The position numbers and the translations under genes were made by a program. A DNA stretch of 64,000 nt from the NCBI GenBank assembly GCA_009760855.2, contig WPIO01000001.1:1890001-1954000 (forward strand). Reading direction: 5' to 3'. The notes beneath the pieces were generated by a model that ran no database searches, was not told where the DNA came from, and saw nothing but the letters and a program-made list of their open reading frames with translations. Positions 36,501-48,262 of this stretch are shown piece by piece; within the stretch, counting starts at the first letter, position 1, and the number at the start of each line of letters is the position of its first letter. Source of the DNA: Cristatella mucedo (taxonomy: Eukaryota > Bryozoa > Phylactolaemata > Cristatellidae).

Positions 36501-37359
36501 TGTCTCCCTCTCAGTCGCTCATTAAGCTCATTGGGCACCGTAGCCACAGTCGAGCCTCCAATCGTATCATCGAGCGGCCAATCGTAAAGCAAACTCACAC
36601 CATCTTACGCCTCAGTCATGGCTTGTGCGAGCCACTGGCTCACCTCACTTTAGTTCAGCCGGCCATATGAGTTGGTTGTCATTCAGCTTTCCAGGGCTCA
36701 CGATCCGGTCTTTCCGGGTCAGTACACGGGTCACCGACTTGGCAAGATTAAAAGACACGATCATTGGATGCTCGTCAGTACGAACGAGACTAGCATGAGA
36801 TCATAGCTGGCCGCGAAGGGTCATGAGAAAGTGAAAAGTAATTCAAGGCTCCAAGCAGAAACAACATCACTTTTGAACGAAATATTCTAGGGATATGCAA
36901 CATCGATGCAGATGAGGTTGTCTGAACAATCTCTGAATTCTTGGGCCTTACAGCTGCATCAGCAATACGGTTGTCAGCTCCTCTACGCCCGGCCAACAAA
37001 TGTGATGGTAAGGCGTCAAATAAGACTAGCACACAGACCACAGCCGAATGCAGTGTTGATCCCAAAATTCTATGCAACCTGGGGATCAAGATATAATCAT
37101 AAGTATTTGATTCTCTTATGGGCTTCTGGCTTAATCAATTTCCCTCGGCTTCCGGTATAGTCTCCATTTTTGCAAGATATTATTTTATAGCACCGTCTAA
37201 GCAGTGGGAAGTAAGATTTACATGATATCCCAAATATACCTGCTCTAATAATGTATCTCAACAAACAAGTCTAGCATTTTCTCAGCAATCATCTATGGTT
37301 TGAAACATGCTATTTTGTACTTATACAACCAAAGGCCTGACATGGTTCGAACACAATGC

Positions 37360-37512
37360 AAAAAATCGATGGCACTGAACAAAGGAAAAACGAACAAGCG
37401 TTTTTCGGGTGAACAATGAAGTATAAAATTCTTTTGAACAATTTTATTCTTCATTGTTCACCCTGAGATGCTTGTTTGGTCGTTTTTCCTTTGTTCAGTG
37501 CCATCGATTTTT
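37360..37512. repeat. Imperfect long hairpin (about 70-bp arms)
   Basis: Left arm 37360-37430 and right arm 37440-37512 are reverse complements apart from a short mismatched internal patch; the outer part AAAAATCGATGGCACTGAAC pairs with GTTCAGTGCCATCGATTTTT. Loop about 9 nt. It could be a MITE-like foldback or a small-RNA hairpin precursor. No protein. Confidence 0.85.
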
Positions 37513-37859
37513 AGCAAACTCGATTTCTTGCATAGTTTGAATCAGGTCTGGTCTACGGTCTACCTTGACCATTCGCAAAGAAGCGCCCGGCATAGTCGAC
37601 GAGATGCATTGTTTGAGAGTAGGACACGAAAACCACAGCTGCTTCTTAGCCGATTTGAAACTGCTAAATAAGTAATTGCGTATGTTTTTTTACACACCTT
37701 GTAGGCTAGCCAAGGTGGCAGCATGCGAAAATTGTTACAAATAGTGCTAACTCATGCGGTTGCTGTGTTCTTGTAAAAAAAATTCAGCAAGTAGCCCCAA
37801 AACAAATTGAGGTTATTTTTGAAACTCAGAATGAGTGGCTTTTTCTCGACAGCAGTGTA

Positions 37860-37860
<1 letters not shown>

Positions 37861-37930
<70 letters not shown>

Positions 37931-37980
37931 CATATATATATATATATGTGTATATGTGTGTGTTGTATATATACATATAT
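37861..37980 (+). repeat. (CA)n-(TA)n microsatellite
   Basis: Pure CA 37861-37924, then TA/TG alternation to 37980. Confidence 0.97.
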
Positions 37981-38254
37981 TGGCCAAGTCTACTACGTTG
38001 ACGAGCATTCGCAAGAGCATCAGCTCTGGTCAGCTGTCGGGAATTATCCGTTTACGTCGTCAAACTATCTCAGGATTTATACACAGCTTCTCAAAATCGA
38101 AGGTGTCAAATCTTGGCACCACATTGCTAAGTCTATTAGTACACGAATTGCAAATAATCTCTATGGCCAGAGAAGCCATACTCTAGTGCCGATCTACAAT
38201 CGTCCTGCATTCCGATACCTCTGAGGCAAGGCGTGAGCCAATTGAGCCTCGGCC

Positions 38255-38400
38255 TCAATTCAGCAGCGTCACATATACATAGCATCAGAAAGGCTGGGGC
38301 AGCTTGCAGCAATCGTCCAGCTTTTAAAGGTTGCCTATTGCAGGACTCGAAACCAACACCGGGTCGGGAAATGGCTTGCACCTTACTCCTGGGCTATGAC
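38255..38400 (-). mobile_element. Divergent SINE-2 copy
   Basis: On the minus strand: GGAGTAAGGTGCAAGCCATT, B-box-like GGTTTCGAGTCCTGC, the SINE-2 middle GCTGCAAGCTG and an AGCCTTTCTGATGC tail counterpart. Clearly older than the 11008 and 23247 copies. Confidence 0.6.
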
Positions 38401-38446
38401 CTATGACCCAGGGGTGACGAGCATTAGGCGAGTCTTCCCTCTGTCA

Positions 38447-38535
38447 CCGAATCTCCATCCGTTGTGGAGGATGGAGATGGAGATCGTTGGATACGATATC
38501 CGTATCGTTGATGGAGATCTCCATCCGTTGTGGAG
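38447..38535. repeat. Short direct/inverted repeat cluster
   Basis: TCTCCATCCGTTGTGGAGGA occurs twice (38451 and 38517), and GATGGAGAT reads in the opposite sense between them. Confidence 0.75.
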
Positions 38536-38639
38536 GAGGAGGCACTGGTTTTTCACCTTCACGCAGGTAGAGCATTTATCTGACCCTCATCTAATCTGAC
38601 CCCGGGCGCCTGCTGAACAGTAGAGCAACCCCTCGACTG

Positions 38640-39450
38640 CAGCGCATGGCCCTTCGGCAGGGCATTCGATTCAAACTTGCAATCAAATTTCAAAATTCAA
38701 ACTCGCACATTCGATTCCTTCGATGCGTTGATCGCTGCCACGGGTCAGGCTGAGATCACGCAATCCAACACGGCCTATCAGAGGTTGCTATCCATCTACG
38801 CCACACACATCGCCAGGGCAGGAGCCTTCTATCGAGGCCTGCTTCGCTAGCGGCTCTAGTCCCAACAAGGAGTAAAGGTCAGCAAAAGTGGGCTTCCGAG
38901 TTGACCCGGCGGCCATGGCGTAGAACGACCGGAAGTCCTCCCGTGACTACCGCCCTAGCGCGGGTCCCACAGGTCTAGGTCAGTTAGATCAGTATTTTTC
39001 TGCCGCTCAGAATATTTTCCCTCGGAGCACTGGCTCGCAGGCCCGGATTGATCGTCGAGGGCGTCGTCGAAATTGAGCAGCATTATGGTGATTGTACAGA
39101 CGCCAGGTACCTGACGCATGCTCTTTCTGGGCTGGCCGACAGCGTTATCTCTGCTAGAGCACAGTCAGTCGGCAACTAAGGGGTAGGGTACGGCTCGTGG
39201 CAGTGCGCTACCGCTATAGCCTCCGTCCAGCTGACTGCCTTCATGCTCTGCCCCGCAGAGTTGCCTGCGGCTGGGAGGGGGCTGGGGAGGAGGTGGCCAC
39301 AGGATGCCGTGCAGGTTGGTGAAACCCTTCGCGAGCCCGCAGGTATTCGCAATGCTCAGAGACACGCCAGCATCATTGATGCACCGGCTGCAGCCGGTGA
39401 CAGCTGGTAGCCGTCACTCGATCGGATCGGTAGCCTAGCTGCAGGCAGAG
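38640..39450 (+). other. Possible decayed coding remnant, unidentified
   Basis: A frame near 38715-38850 reads FDSFDALIAATGQAEITQ then SNTAYQRLLSIYATHIARAG before a stop. Nearby GC-rich stretches also look code-like but are broken. This may be a mobile-element remnant; no motif allows assignment. Confidence 0.25.
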
Positions 39451-39913
39451 TGCTACGACGGTACTCCGAGCAAAGGAACCGCCCATGCTGGAGCCACCGT
39501 TGAGGCGCTTGTAGGCTCTGAGTCAGTGCTGCTGGTATTGAGAGGCGATCGAGCGCTCATTCGTGCAGCTTGTCCGGGAGCTCGCGGGCTCTCCCACCCA
39601 CCCACCGCACCCCAGGCTGTCGTGCGACTGCCGTGTGATGCATAGCCTGTACCCACGCACTGAATCAGGCACTTCGGTAATGCGTTCCCTGATTCGCACG
39701 CATGGGAAGCCCTAGCTGCCCAACGGGCTAGGGCTCCTCTGCCATTTGCTTGACTTTCATTTCCTGACGATTTTCTTCGAAGTCTCATGCATTTTGAGAG
39801 TCGATTTAATACTTCCTAGTTATGCTGGCATGCATTATCAAATACATCGCAATAACGTTTCTGTTCAGACTAGACCATGAAAACCCTCAGAAGGAAGTGA
39901 ATGTTCTATGAAA

Positions 39914-39995
39914 GCAGCAGTTACTGGGGGCCAATCAAAGAGCAGCAGCAGCTGCTGCTGCTGCTGCTCTTTGATTGGCCCCCAGTAACTGCTGC
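39914..39995. repeat. 82-nt near-perfect palindrome with CAG/CTG centre
   Basis: GCAGCAGTTACTGGGGGCCA with ATCAAAGAG on the left pairs perfectly with CTCTTTGAT and TGGCCCCCAGTAACTGCTGC on the right. The centre is (CAG)4 followed by (CTG)6. Confidence 0.95.
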
Positions 39996-40062
39996 CATTT
40001 GTTGGTGACTCCCAAAACACTTTTCGGGACAACAGCCAAAATAAAGAAGTGATAAATAACTG

Positions 40063-40215
40063 TACCCATGTGCATGTGCATGTGTGTGCGTGTGTGTGCG
40101 TGCAAGTGCGTGAATGCATGTGCGTGCTCACGCAAACACGTGTAACCTGTGTGTGCGCACGTGTATGTATGTGGATAGGTGGGTGCATGGGCGGTGCATG
40201 TGCTTGTGTGTCCAT
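40063..40215 (+). repeat. GT-rich degenerate microsatellite
   Basis: GTGCATGT, GTGTGCGT and GTGCGTG variants over about 150 bp. Confidence 0.85.
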
Positions 40216-40807
40216 GCACGGCAGTTCTATGTCACCACTGCACCATACTTGGAACTCAAAGCACCCGGTAGCTCGAAATCGGAGGTATCTTTATGCTGCA
40301 TCTTGGCCGACTGCTGGCAGAGGCCACGATTTCCCGTCAGTGGCCGTCTGTTCAGGTGACCACTTCTTATGAGCTGTAGCACATCTGCTCCATGATCTGT
40401 TGACCGATCTATTGCACGATGATATTGTAGATCTGTTGCATGCCCGTGCTCTTAGGCTGGGCCGCTCCGGTCTGCTGAGAGTATCCGGGTCGCCTTGTCA
40501 CCACCTAACAGGCCTGCCTTGAAAAGCAATGGTGGCAGCTTCCGGAATCGTTCACTGGTGCAGGCTAATAGGCAATAGCACCGACAGGGCTCACCGTTTG
40601 GGTGCCAGTTTTAGAGTCCATACTGTGCGAATTAAGCTTACACTAGTTCTGGTTCAATTGGTAAGCCATCGATTTGGACTACCGTGAGATCTTTAGGCCA
40701 GGCCTTTTTCTTTCTCACATCCATCGTGACCACCTTTTGCTGCAGTCGGTTTATTGCAAAGCTATCTTTATAGGTAGCGTAACAAGTAAGATAGCCATGC
40801 GTATTTT

Positions 40808-40895
40808 TTGTAGCAAATGTAAAGTGCCAAGAAAGAGATCGGGTTCTCTGAGGGCACTATAACAAATGTATTATTATTTTTGTTATTATTATAAG
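40808..40895 (+). mobile_element. LINE-A tail fragment
   Basis: AGCAAATGTAAAGTGCCAAG, the hairpin, GGGCACTATAACAAATG and ATTATTATT. A second tail scrap (ATAACAAATGTATTATCATT) lies at 41020-41042. Confidence 0.85.
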
Positions 40896-41275
40896 TGCAG
40901 GTGTAATCGTTCACAGAAATCCCGTCGTCTGCATCTCAGCGCTGCACTCCGATTAGCCAGGCGTGTTATCTCACGCCTAGCGGCAGGAATGCTGCGCTCT
41001 GATTCCTCATTTGTTATATATAACAAATGTATTATCATTATCTTCCTTGGCTCAGCCGATTCGTGACTGTGTGTGCTCACGATCGAATCGAGATGTTAAT
41101 AGTTCAGATGCGAATTCTTCCTGCCTGATCTGTGTGGCGCACATCGCACCATAGCTACTTATGTCGGCGAGTCATTCTGCTTCCGTAAGCAGCTAATTTA
41201 GCTTAACACTAGTTGAGTCTGTAGGATTGACCCGAGGCCATTCAATGGGATGTAGGCTTAGTGGCATGCTGACCG

Positions 41276-41326
41276 CAGCTGCTGTGACTGAGCTGCAGCT
41301 GCTGTGACTGAGCTGCGGCTGCAGGT
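41276..41326 (+). repeat. Short tandem duplication
   Basis: GCAGCTGCTGTGACTGAGCT repeated with period 21 bp. Confidence 0.9.
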
Positions 41327-42149
41327 CGACAGAGGGTCATTGTGCATGGGGCAAGGGACTGTCAATGCCTTTTTCACGGATTAAATTGCCAGGCGAATGT
41401 CCCTTTTTTGCCCGAGTTGCCGAGACTTTTCTGAGCTTTCTATTAGTACCTGGGTTACCGGCTGTATCAGAGCTGTCTGTCACTTTGGCCGGCTGCCGTT
41501 TGACCGGTCTCCGATCGTGGCAACAATCATTTAGCAGTTGTCATTGCCTTCGCGAAGCTATTGGCTCCCTGGCTGTCGAGCACTGGCTGTCCTACCACTC
41601 AAGAGCTGCTAGTCATTGTCCAGGCGTTTTCCGAGAGTCTATCAACGAGGTGAGAAAGTGGACAGAGGAGGAGGCACCAGCAAGGCAGACAGATGAAGGA
41701 TGTCTGCAGTAGCCTGTCATCATGCTCTTGGCTAGCTGCCATCTGGCATCTTCGTTGGCTTGGTTAGCTGCAACTTAGAGACCTGTCAGTGCTGCTATGG
41801 CGTTGGATGGGTAATAACAACGCCAACTGCTGACAAAAGAAGAGGTGATGCCGACAGACAGACAGACAGATCGAGGCTGATGGAAGCCACAGGAAGCCAC
41901 CTGCTGCTGAAGGCCTGTCTAGCCAAGTACTTTTAACAGGTGGAGGTAGAAGGGAATTAGTGAGTGGATATTAACGAAGCTGTTGAGTTCGGCAGCATTC
42001 AAGTGAGTCGAGAATGCTTCCTGCTCAAGCCTGCCCTTGGCACGGCCGGCACAGCTTCCTGGGGGGCGGGAGTAGGGTGGGGGCTCCGGCATGGTTCGTT
42101 GTTTCACCTGAGTTCCCCCTGATGCCCAGATTGCCCGACTGCTAAAACT

Positions 42150-42183
42150 CGCGGTAGGCAGCGCAGCGCCGCTGCCTACCGCG
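42150..42183. repeat. Perfect 14-bp-arm hairpin
   Basis: CGCGGTAGGCAGCG, 6-nt loop, CGCTGCCTACCGCG. Confidence 0.9.
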
Positions 42184-42831
42184 ATCCTCTCGTTGGCTTT
42201 TTCAAGTTGTTCGTTCTTGTAAGATCCAGTACCAGAACAAAAGGTGCAAGTGCCCAGTCGATCTGATACTGGTCGTTACGCAAATGGAAGCTCCCCGACA
42301 TTCTGCCGGTCTGTGGCAGCAGTGGCATGCGGGGCTTCGTTCCGAACAGGCTGCTGAGAGGTGGCCAGGCACGGTGAGACTGGGGAGCTGCTGGTGCCGC
42401 AGACGCTGCCACTCTCTCTTTACCGATTGCAGGTGAAGTGCTGGAATCCTACTCGTATCCTACTCTAACCGGCATGCAGGGGCAGCCAGTGTTCGTGCAG
42501 CTGGGCCTGGCACAGCTGCAAACGTTTCCAAACGTTGGCTCGGGCTTACCATGTCCTGTCTGCTTTCACGCAGCGAGCAAGAAAAAGGTTGCAGCCGATT
42601 ACTACTAGCTGCGTCTCCATTTGCATGAGCCGTGCTATATCCTGGCTGCAGCAGTGTGTGTGCCGTCGAATCGTTCTTAAGCCATGCTCATACAGAACGT
42701 GTGAAAGCTTTTTGCTATATTACTCCTGGGCCAGGGGGTGGGTATGTCTTTTTAGTTCTTGTTTCTCGCAGCCAAATAGTCTCGAAGCTTGTCTAGCCCA
42801 TTGGTGTCCGTGCGTCCGTGCTCTGGGAATC

Positions 42832-42876
42832 GAGCGCTAGAATCATGCTGCATCATGCTGCATGATTCTAGCGCTC
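42832..42876. repeat. Perfect 17-bp-arm hairpin
   Basis: GAGCGCTAGAATCATGC and its reverse complement enclose an 11-nt loop made of the same TGCATCATGCTG letters. Confidence 0.9.
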
Positions 42877-42909
42877 AGCTTACGAGTGACTGTCGTGCAC
42901 GTGCCCACC

Positions 42910-42935
42910 GACTGTGTGTGCTGTCTGTGTGTGTG

Positions 42936-42974
<39 letters not shown>

Positions 42975-42990
42975 TGTGTTTGCGTGTTGT
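42910..42990 (+). repeat. (GT)n microsatellite
   Basis: About 80 bp of GT with CTGT interruptions. Confidence 0.95.
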
Positions 42991-43584
42991 GTTGGCAGCA
43001 AGGCGTGCGCTGGAGCAGCTAATGAAGAGTGAGTGCTTCGGCCGACGTGGTCCTGCTTTCAACCTCTCCGGCTGGCTGCCGTTGCCCGTTACCTTTCGCG
43101 TGGGTAGTGGCTGAGGCTGTTAGCCAGCAAGTGAAGGAGTGGCAGCTGCAGCTGGAGGTCACGGAGAGGGCAGGTACAGCTGGTGCCTCCTAGGAGCCCT
43201 TGGTTGAAGGCACCTGGTTGAAGCTGCAGCAGTGAGAGGCCCTTTTCCGAAGAAGGGCAGCTCTGAGCTAGTGCAAGATCCCAGCCGACGAGTGGCAGTC
43301 AGGGTGAAGGGAGTGAGTGGCCGGCCACATGCCCAAGTCAACCGATTAGCTCTCAGCCACTTGGATGCCCAGCTTGTTTGGGCTGCTGCAAATGTGGGAG
43401 CAGGAGCCCTAGCCAAGTGACAAGCTCCAGTAATGGCTCCATCGGAGTTGAGAGCTGCCTGTTCTCTTGAGGCACTTTGATGCTGTTTTGCTAAGCCACC
43501 ACAACCAGACAGGTGCAGCTGATCGGCTAGAGGTCTATATAGAGGCACACTAGCTGCCCTCGTGCACCACTGCCCAGCAGTAAC

Positions 43585-43735
43585 ACCGGCATTGGCTGCT
43601 GCAGCCGTTGCAGCAGCAGCCGTTGCTGCAGCAGACGTTGCAGCAGCAGCGGTAGTGGAAGCAGCAGCTGCGGCAACCATTGGAGCAGCAGCAGCAGAAG
43701 CAGCAGCGATGGCAGCGATGGCAGCAGCAGCATCG
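43585..43735 (+). repeat. Imperfect (GCA)n trinucleotide tract
   Basis: GCAGCAGCAGCCGTTGCTGC-type variants. They create a 232-codon minus-strand frame (43159-43857) rich in alanine that lacks other coding signs. Confidence 0.85.
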
Positions 43736-43894
43736 CCCCTAGCTGCTGGCAGCTCCTTGACTGTTAGAAAGGGTTCCCAGCAGGCATGGGGGAGATAAAG
43801 TGGTGGTGGTTTGGAAGCCTTTTGCTGCCCTGCCAGCCAGTAAAGGTGTACGCCCACAGCTGCGATGCTTCTATTCAGTTGCCCAATTCACTGC

Positions 43895-44075
43895 TCATGC
43901 TGGCCTGTACTGGTTTGATGCAGTTGTTAAGGGCCTTGCCTCGAACCATGGTCAAGCTGAATGTATTTGACGATCGAGGTGTGGGGTCGAGCCCCGTGGC
44001 ATATATGAAGCGCCTGAATAGAGATTAAGTTCTCTTAGGGCACTATACAAATGAGTTATATTTGTTATTATACGT
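43895..44075 (+). mobile_element. SINE-1
   Basis: Head with TTGTTAAGGGCCTTGCCTCG and AACCATGGTCAAGCTGAATG, B box GGGGTCGAGCCCCGTGGC, then GAAGCGCCTGAATAGAGATT and AAGTTCTCTTAGGGCACTAT. The hairpin tail is intact, ending in a TTATT-type run. Confidence 0.88.
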
Positions 44076-44139
44076 ATATGTATGCATCCGGACACTGAAG
44101 CAGTGACTGGCTAAGTGCACAGCTAAGATAGGTTCACAG

Positions 44140-44360
44140 CATTTCTTTCCAAAGCTGAAGAGCGTCGGTGATAGAAGCTTGATCTCTGTGGGCCCGAGGC
44201 TGTAGAACTTGCACAATTCTCACTCAACGGCACCTCTCCTGCTGCCGACTATGGCTCATACTTTCCAGTCGTCCTGAGCTGCTACTTTCATTTTACTCAA
44301 TTCCTCGACTGCCGTACAGACTCAGCTATGCTTATCACTTTCTATTCGTTTCGTCCGGTG
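44140..44360 (+). mobile_element. LINE-B 3' end fragment
   Basis: AGCGTCGGTGATAGAAGCTT corresponds to the VGDRS codons, and GCTGCCGACTATGGCTCATA to the LINE-B 3'UTR, as at 18935 and 53130. Confidence 0.75.
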
Positions 44361-45029
44361 AAGTCTGTTGTTGCTGGCGACCGCATGCGTTCCTCAAGCC
44401 GCGTAGGCTTTGAGTGGGGTCTATAGAGAACTTTCCAGTCAAGCACCCTTAGTCCTTACTTGGTCCTTGTGATCCTTTACTACAGATGCAGATGCATTAC
44501 TTTGCATGGGAATAAAATACGTATATGCATTACTTTAAACTTTAGCTGAGCCGGCAACAGAATATCTCAGTATTCCTTGACCTTAGCTAGAATCCACAAC
44601 CAGGTTGAGGCGGTGGGGCTAATGCTCCTGGTAACTCGGACATCTGCTGGACAAAAAGGGTGATGCTTGGCCCTAAGGGCTAGATGTCGGACACGTAGGC
44701 CATGGACAGCTAGGCCACGGACGCTTTGGATCAACGTGGATGCTTTAGCCCCCCCATGTTTCTGGCCAACGGACGATTTGGGTCCAGATGTGTGTGCCCT
44801 CGTCACCATGACATCCCTTGTCCAGCAAAATCGGCGAGTGAGAATGAAATTTTTAGAAGCGATAACTGTTTTTATGACCTATCGAATGTGGCTAAGGAAA
44901 CGATGAATATGCACAAAGCAGGGAGCTCTGATTTATAAACTAAACATGGGCTCCATGAGTCAACGATAGTGGGGATGCAGCCGGCAGTGGCCTTACCCAA
45001 ACCTGTTTAGTGCAGCAAATTAATTCGAG

Positions 45030-45292
45030 GGTATATATATATATATATATATATACACCGAATGATATGAACATACAGTGAAATGCAGCCTCTTAATAAA
45101 TATTGTGCCTTCATAATTTTATGGGACATGCAATGGCCGAAAAGCGGCATCCTGACAGCTGAGACCTGCGAGGTTCTTGCTAGTGCTTAGCAAGTACCTC
45201 GCAAGATAATATATAATTTATATAATGTAATTTTATAATATAATGTATAATGTAATATCATAATAACATTATACTATTGTAAATGTAGTATG

Positions 45293-45329
<37 letters not shown>

Positions 45330-45335
45330 CATAAT
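45030..45335. repeat. AT arrays and an AT-rich tract with a hairpin
   Basis: (TA)n at 45031-45055 and 45295-45330, with AT-rich DNA between. A 16-bp-arm hairpin TGCGAGGTTCTTGCTA / TTAGCAAGTACCTCGCA lies at 45167-45204. Confidence 0.85.
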
Positions 45336-45889
45336 TAATATAATATATCTGGATAACAAGAAGTTCACGATCCATAATGGCATTTCTGCATACTTTTAGT
45401 TTAGACGCACACACGTATGTATACATCGAACTTCGTGGAGCAAGCACTGTGAAATGCCAGCATCTCATGTTTAGGCCCCCACCCCACAAAGGCCACACAT
45501 GAGACGTGCGAAAGTACTAGGTGGAGCTTTCGGGTGGTTGGCCAAGACATCCAGGGCAAAAATATCGGCAGACCAAGACGCTCGGATGCCCGAAGGCCGT
45601 GGCTAACAGTTGCCATTACAGGATGAATCGGGCCCTGTAACGATGGGATCGATCAGCATCCCTGAAGTGGGCTGCCTCTCTCAGAGCCATGCGCTGCATG
45701 CACTCCAAGTGGAAATATTCTGCACTCCTCTTCTCTGAGGCAACCCTTGAAAATCGCGATTCAGTGCATTGGCCCCCCCCCCAATTGGTGACACTAATTA
45801 ATGCTGATATTATTATTGGGGTAGAAATCAGTGCCAGCTTACCAGTGGCACCAAGGATTCAGGTGATTTTTTCGAGCAGCATATTTTAA

Positions 45890-46235
45890 TAGTAATAATA
45901 ATAATAATACACTTGATAAAGCACCCTCAGAGAATTCAATCTCTTTCTAGGTGCTTTACATTTGCTGCAAAGGAAACACGATTGAATGGTGAGTGGTATC
46001 ATGCTTGATAACAACATGAATAACATGGTTAGGGGTGACATGCACAGGGTCAGCATGCAAATGTGGTTAGTGGCAGCATGCACAGTGTCAGCATGCATAA
46101 GCACATGAAGGACGAATCACAGGGACCCACTAAATGCTGTCCTAAATAGGTGTGCTTACAAGTTCTTTTTAAATGTTGTCAAGTCGGGGGATGTTGTGCC
46201 GTAAGTCGGGAATGAGTTCCAGACTTTGAATGACT
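45890..46235 (-). mobile_element. LINE-A, 3' 345 bp
   Basis: Minus-strand copy from the (ATT)n end through the hairpin (CTCAGAGAATTCAATCTCTT), the complete 3'UTR with its two CATGCTGAC/GCTGCCAC repeats and the last ORF codons ([13 protein letters not shown] equivalent) to the WNSLP region. Confidence 0.93.
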
Positions 46236-46357
46236 TTATTTAAGCTTCAGCTTGCTTCAAACGTATGCTGCTTTGGCGCTGGGAAAAATGACAGCTCTAA
46301 CAACTCTCTCGGCACTCTCCGCGTTGTTTCAGCTTATAGATGTTTTAATGCTATTTA

Positions 46358-46361
<4 letters not shown>

Positions 46362-46424
<63 letters not shown>
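46362..46424 (+). repeat. (CA)n microsatellite
   Basis: Pure CA, about 63 bp. Confidence 0.98.
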
Positions 46425-46428
<4 letters not shown>

Positions 46429-46814
46429 CACAACCAACACTAATAATGCACACGGAAGTTCCATTTTGTACACTCCATTGTCAGAAGTGCTAATATTCTT
46501 GTCTGATCCTTGATTTTGACATTTGGGCAGGGGCAGAGCCACTGCTGATTTGCTGAGTCACGGCTATTGCTGCTGCTGTGGCACTGCAAAGCGGCTGCTT
46601 GCCTGACGTAAGGTGCATCATCGGTTTGTCGTCTTGCCCCCAGCCCGGCCCGTGCCCCATACTTGGTGCCATTGACTGGCCAATTGTGACTGATTTCAAT
46701 TGACTAGTGGTATTCGTGCTAGAGACAATTCAGGCTCAGAACAGGGACACTTGCTTGCGACCCTAAAGGACAGACACATTATGAATGGATAATACAGAAT
46801 CGGGTATATCCCTC

Positions 46815-46977
46815 CCCTCGCCCAGGACGTAAGGTGCTTGCTTTTCACATCCCGGAATGTGTGTTGGAGTCCTTCAGTGGGCGATCCTTTACTTTACTTT
46901 CTACTGCAAGCAGCAGTTATAGCCATTAAGGCTCTTCTGTCCCTGTATAAATGAGGCTGTTAAATCAGCTAACCATT
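46815..46977 (+). mobile_element. SINE-2
   Basis: CAGGACGTAAGGTGCTTGCT, the B-box region TTGGAGTCCTTCAGTGGGCG, the CTACTGCAAGCAGCAGTTAT middle and the AAGGCTCTTCTGTCCCTGTA / GAGGCTGTTAAATCAGCTAA tail. Confidence 0.82.
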
Positions 46978-47277
46978 TTCCCATCCAGCTCTTATGAATC
47001 CTAGCCTAATAATACTGCTTCTTATGGATAGTTCGGGGCTCGTTCCGAAAAAAAATGTTGATCGGTCTAAAACGTCACAGTCAGCTTTCTTGATGACTCA
47101 GGAGCCTTTGCAAAGCTCTCTTCTCGCTTCTTCTTCTTCTTCTTCTTCGGGGAGAGCCCTTGTAGGACTTGATGTACTTGAGCATTAAGCTACAAACTCT
47201 CAAAATCATTGACCTTGAGAGAGCATGGACAAATGGTGCAACGATAAAATTAAAGAAAGATTTTTTTACTTGAAATT

Positions 47278-47410
47278 CATTGGCATAGCGCCCTAAGAGA
47301 ATTTAATCTCTATTCAGGTGCTTCACACGTGCCGCGGGCTTGAGTCCACGATCTCGGCCATTCCTTGGTCGGTGCGAACACCTTAACCACTGGGCCAAAT
47401 CAGCTCGGCA
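47278..47410 (-). mobile_element. SINE-1
   Basis: On the minus strand: TTTGGCCCAGTGGTTAAGGT, GGACTCAAGCCCGCGGCAC, GTGAAGCACCTGAATAGAGA and the hairpin tail. The plus strand shows the reverse complement beginning GCGCCCTAAGAGAATTTAAT. Confidence 0.88.
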
Positions 47411-48089
47411 TTGGACCCGGACCTTGCCAGACATAGAGCCAGCTCTAGGAATGCCTGCTGGATTGCTGCTGCCCTGCAACCTTATTCTGGTCTGAAAGTC
47501 TGTTGGCCGGAGTAGCGGCTGGCCTCTCACTAACTTTCCTTGCACTTGCTATGTAGAAGAGGTATCAGCAGCATTCCTCTATAGTGCACGTGTTCATTCA
47601 TTCAGATACTGTCTTTAATCGGATTCGAATCGTGCCAGTGACCCGAGGGCTGGCGATCCTTTGCCCGAAATACACCAAGCTAGTTGGTTGACCTGAAACC
47701 GAAGCATGTACAGGCAGGATGGAGAGCGATGCACAGTGAAGCACTGCATTTTCGCCGTGAGCGTCAGCCTAGTAATCCGGGTGCATCTTTGGCTCAGCTA
47801 AAAATGATTCGATTCACCCATTCGCTTGGCATAGGTGGCATTATCTCTCGTGCCTTGATGAATGCAATTTGCTAGCACGGCCTGCAAAGGTCGGTGTTAG
47901 GGTCCCATTAGTGTAGTCGAGTGGTACTAACTTAATTGTTGATCTCCTGCGCCTGCCTGCCAAGCTCGCGCTGTCAGCTGGTTGGCCAACACTTATCGAG
48001 GAGAATATATTCTGCGATCAGAGTTTATAAACAACATCCATGTTAAGAGCTTGACAGCTCCACAGGCTTGAGGGTAATTTCCTACAGGG

Positions 48090-48262
48090 ATCAGGCCGAA
48101 ATGTGGCATGTGCAGTGTGAAGTTTCGGGATCGAGCCCTGAAGCAGGCGATCCTTCATTGCCGGCTGCAAGCGGAGTGATAGCCACGAAGCCTTTTATGC
48201 CGATGTATATATAAATGACCGATGTATATATAAATGACCCTGTTTAATCAGCTATAGCCTTT
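48090..48262 (+). mobile_element. SINE-2 with internal 19-bp duplication
   Basis: GGGATCGAGCCCTGAAGCAG (B box), CCGGCTGCAAGCGGAGTGAT, then CCGATGTATATATAAATGA twice in tandem (about 48202 and 48221), then CTGTTTAATCAGC. Confidence 0.8.

Noticed and set aside
38640-39450. LTR-retrotransposon or recombinase remnant
   Set aside because: A short code-like frame exists, but no protease, RT, integrase or recombinase motif was found.
43159-43857. 232-codon minus-strand alanine-rich ORF
   Set aside because: Caused by an imperfect GCA/TGC tract; no start context, splice signal or domain outside the alanine run.
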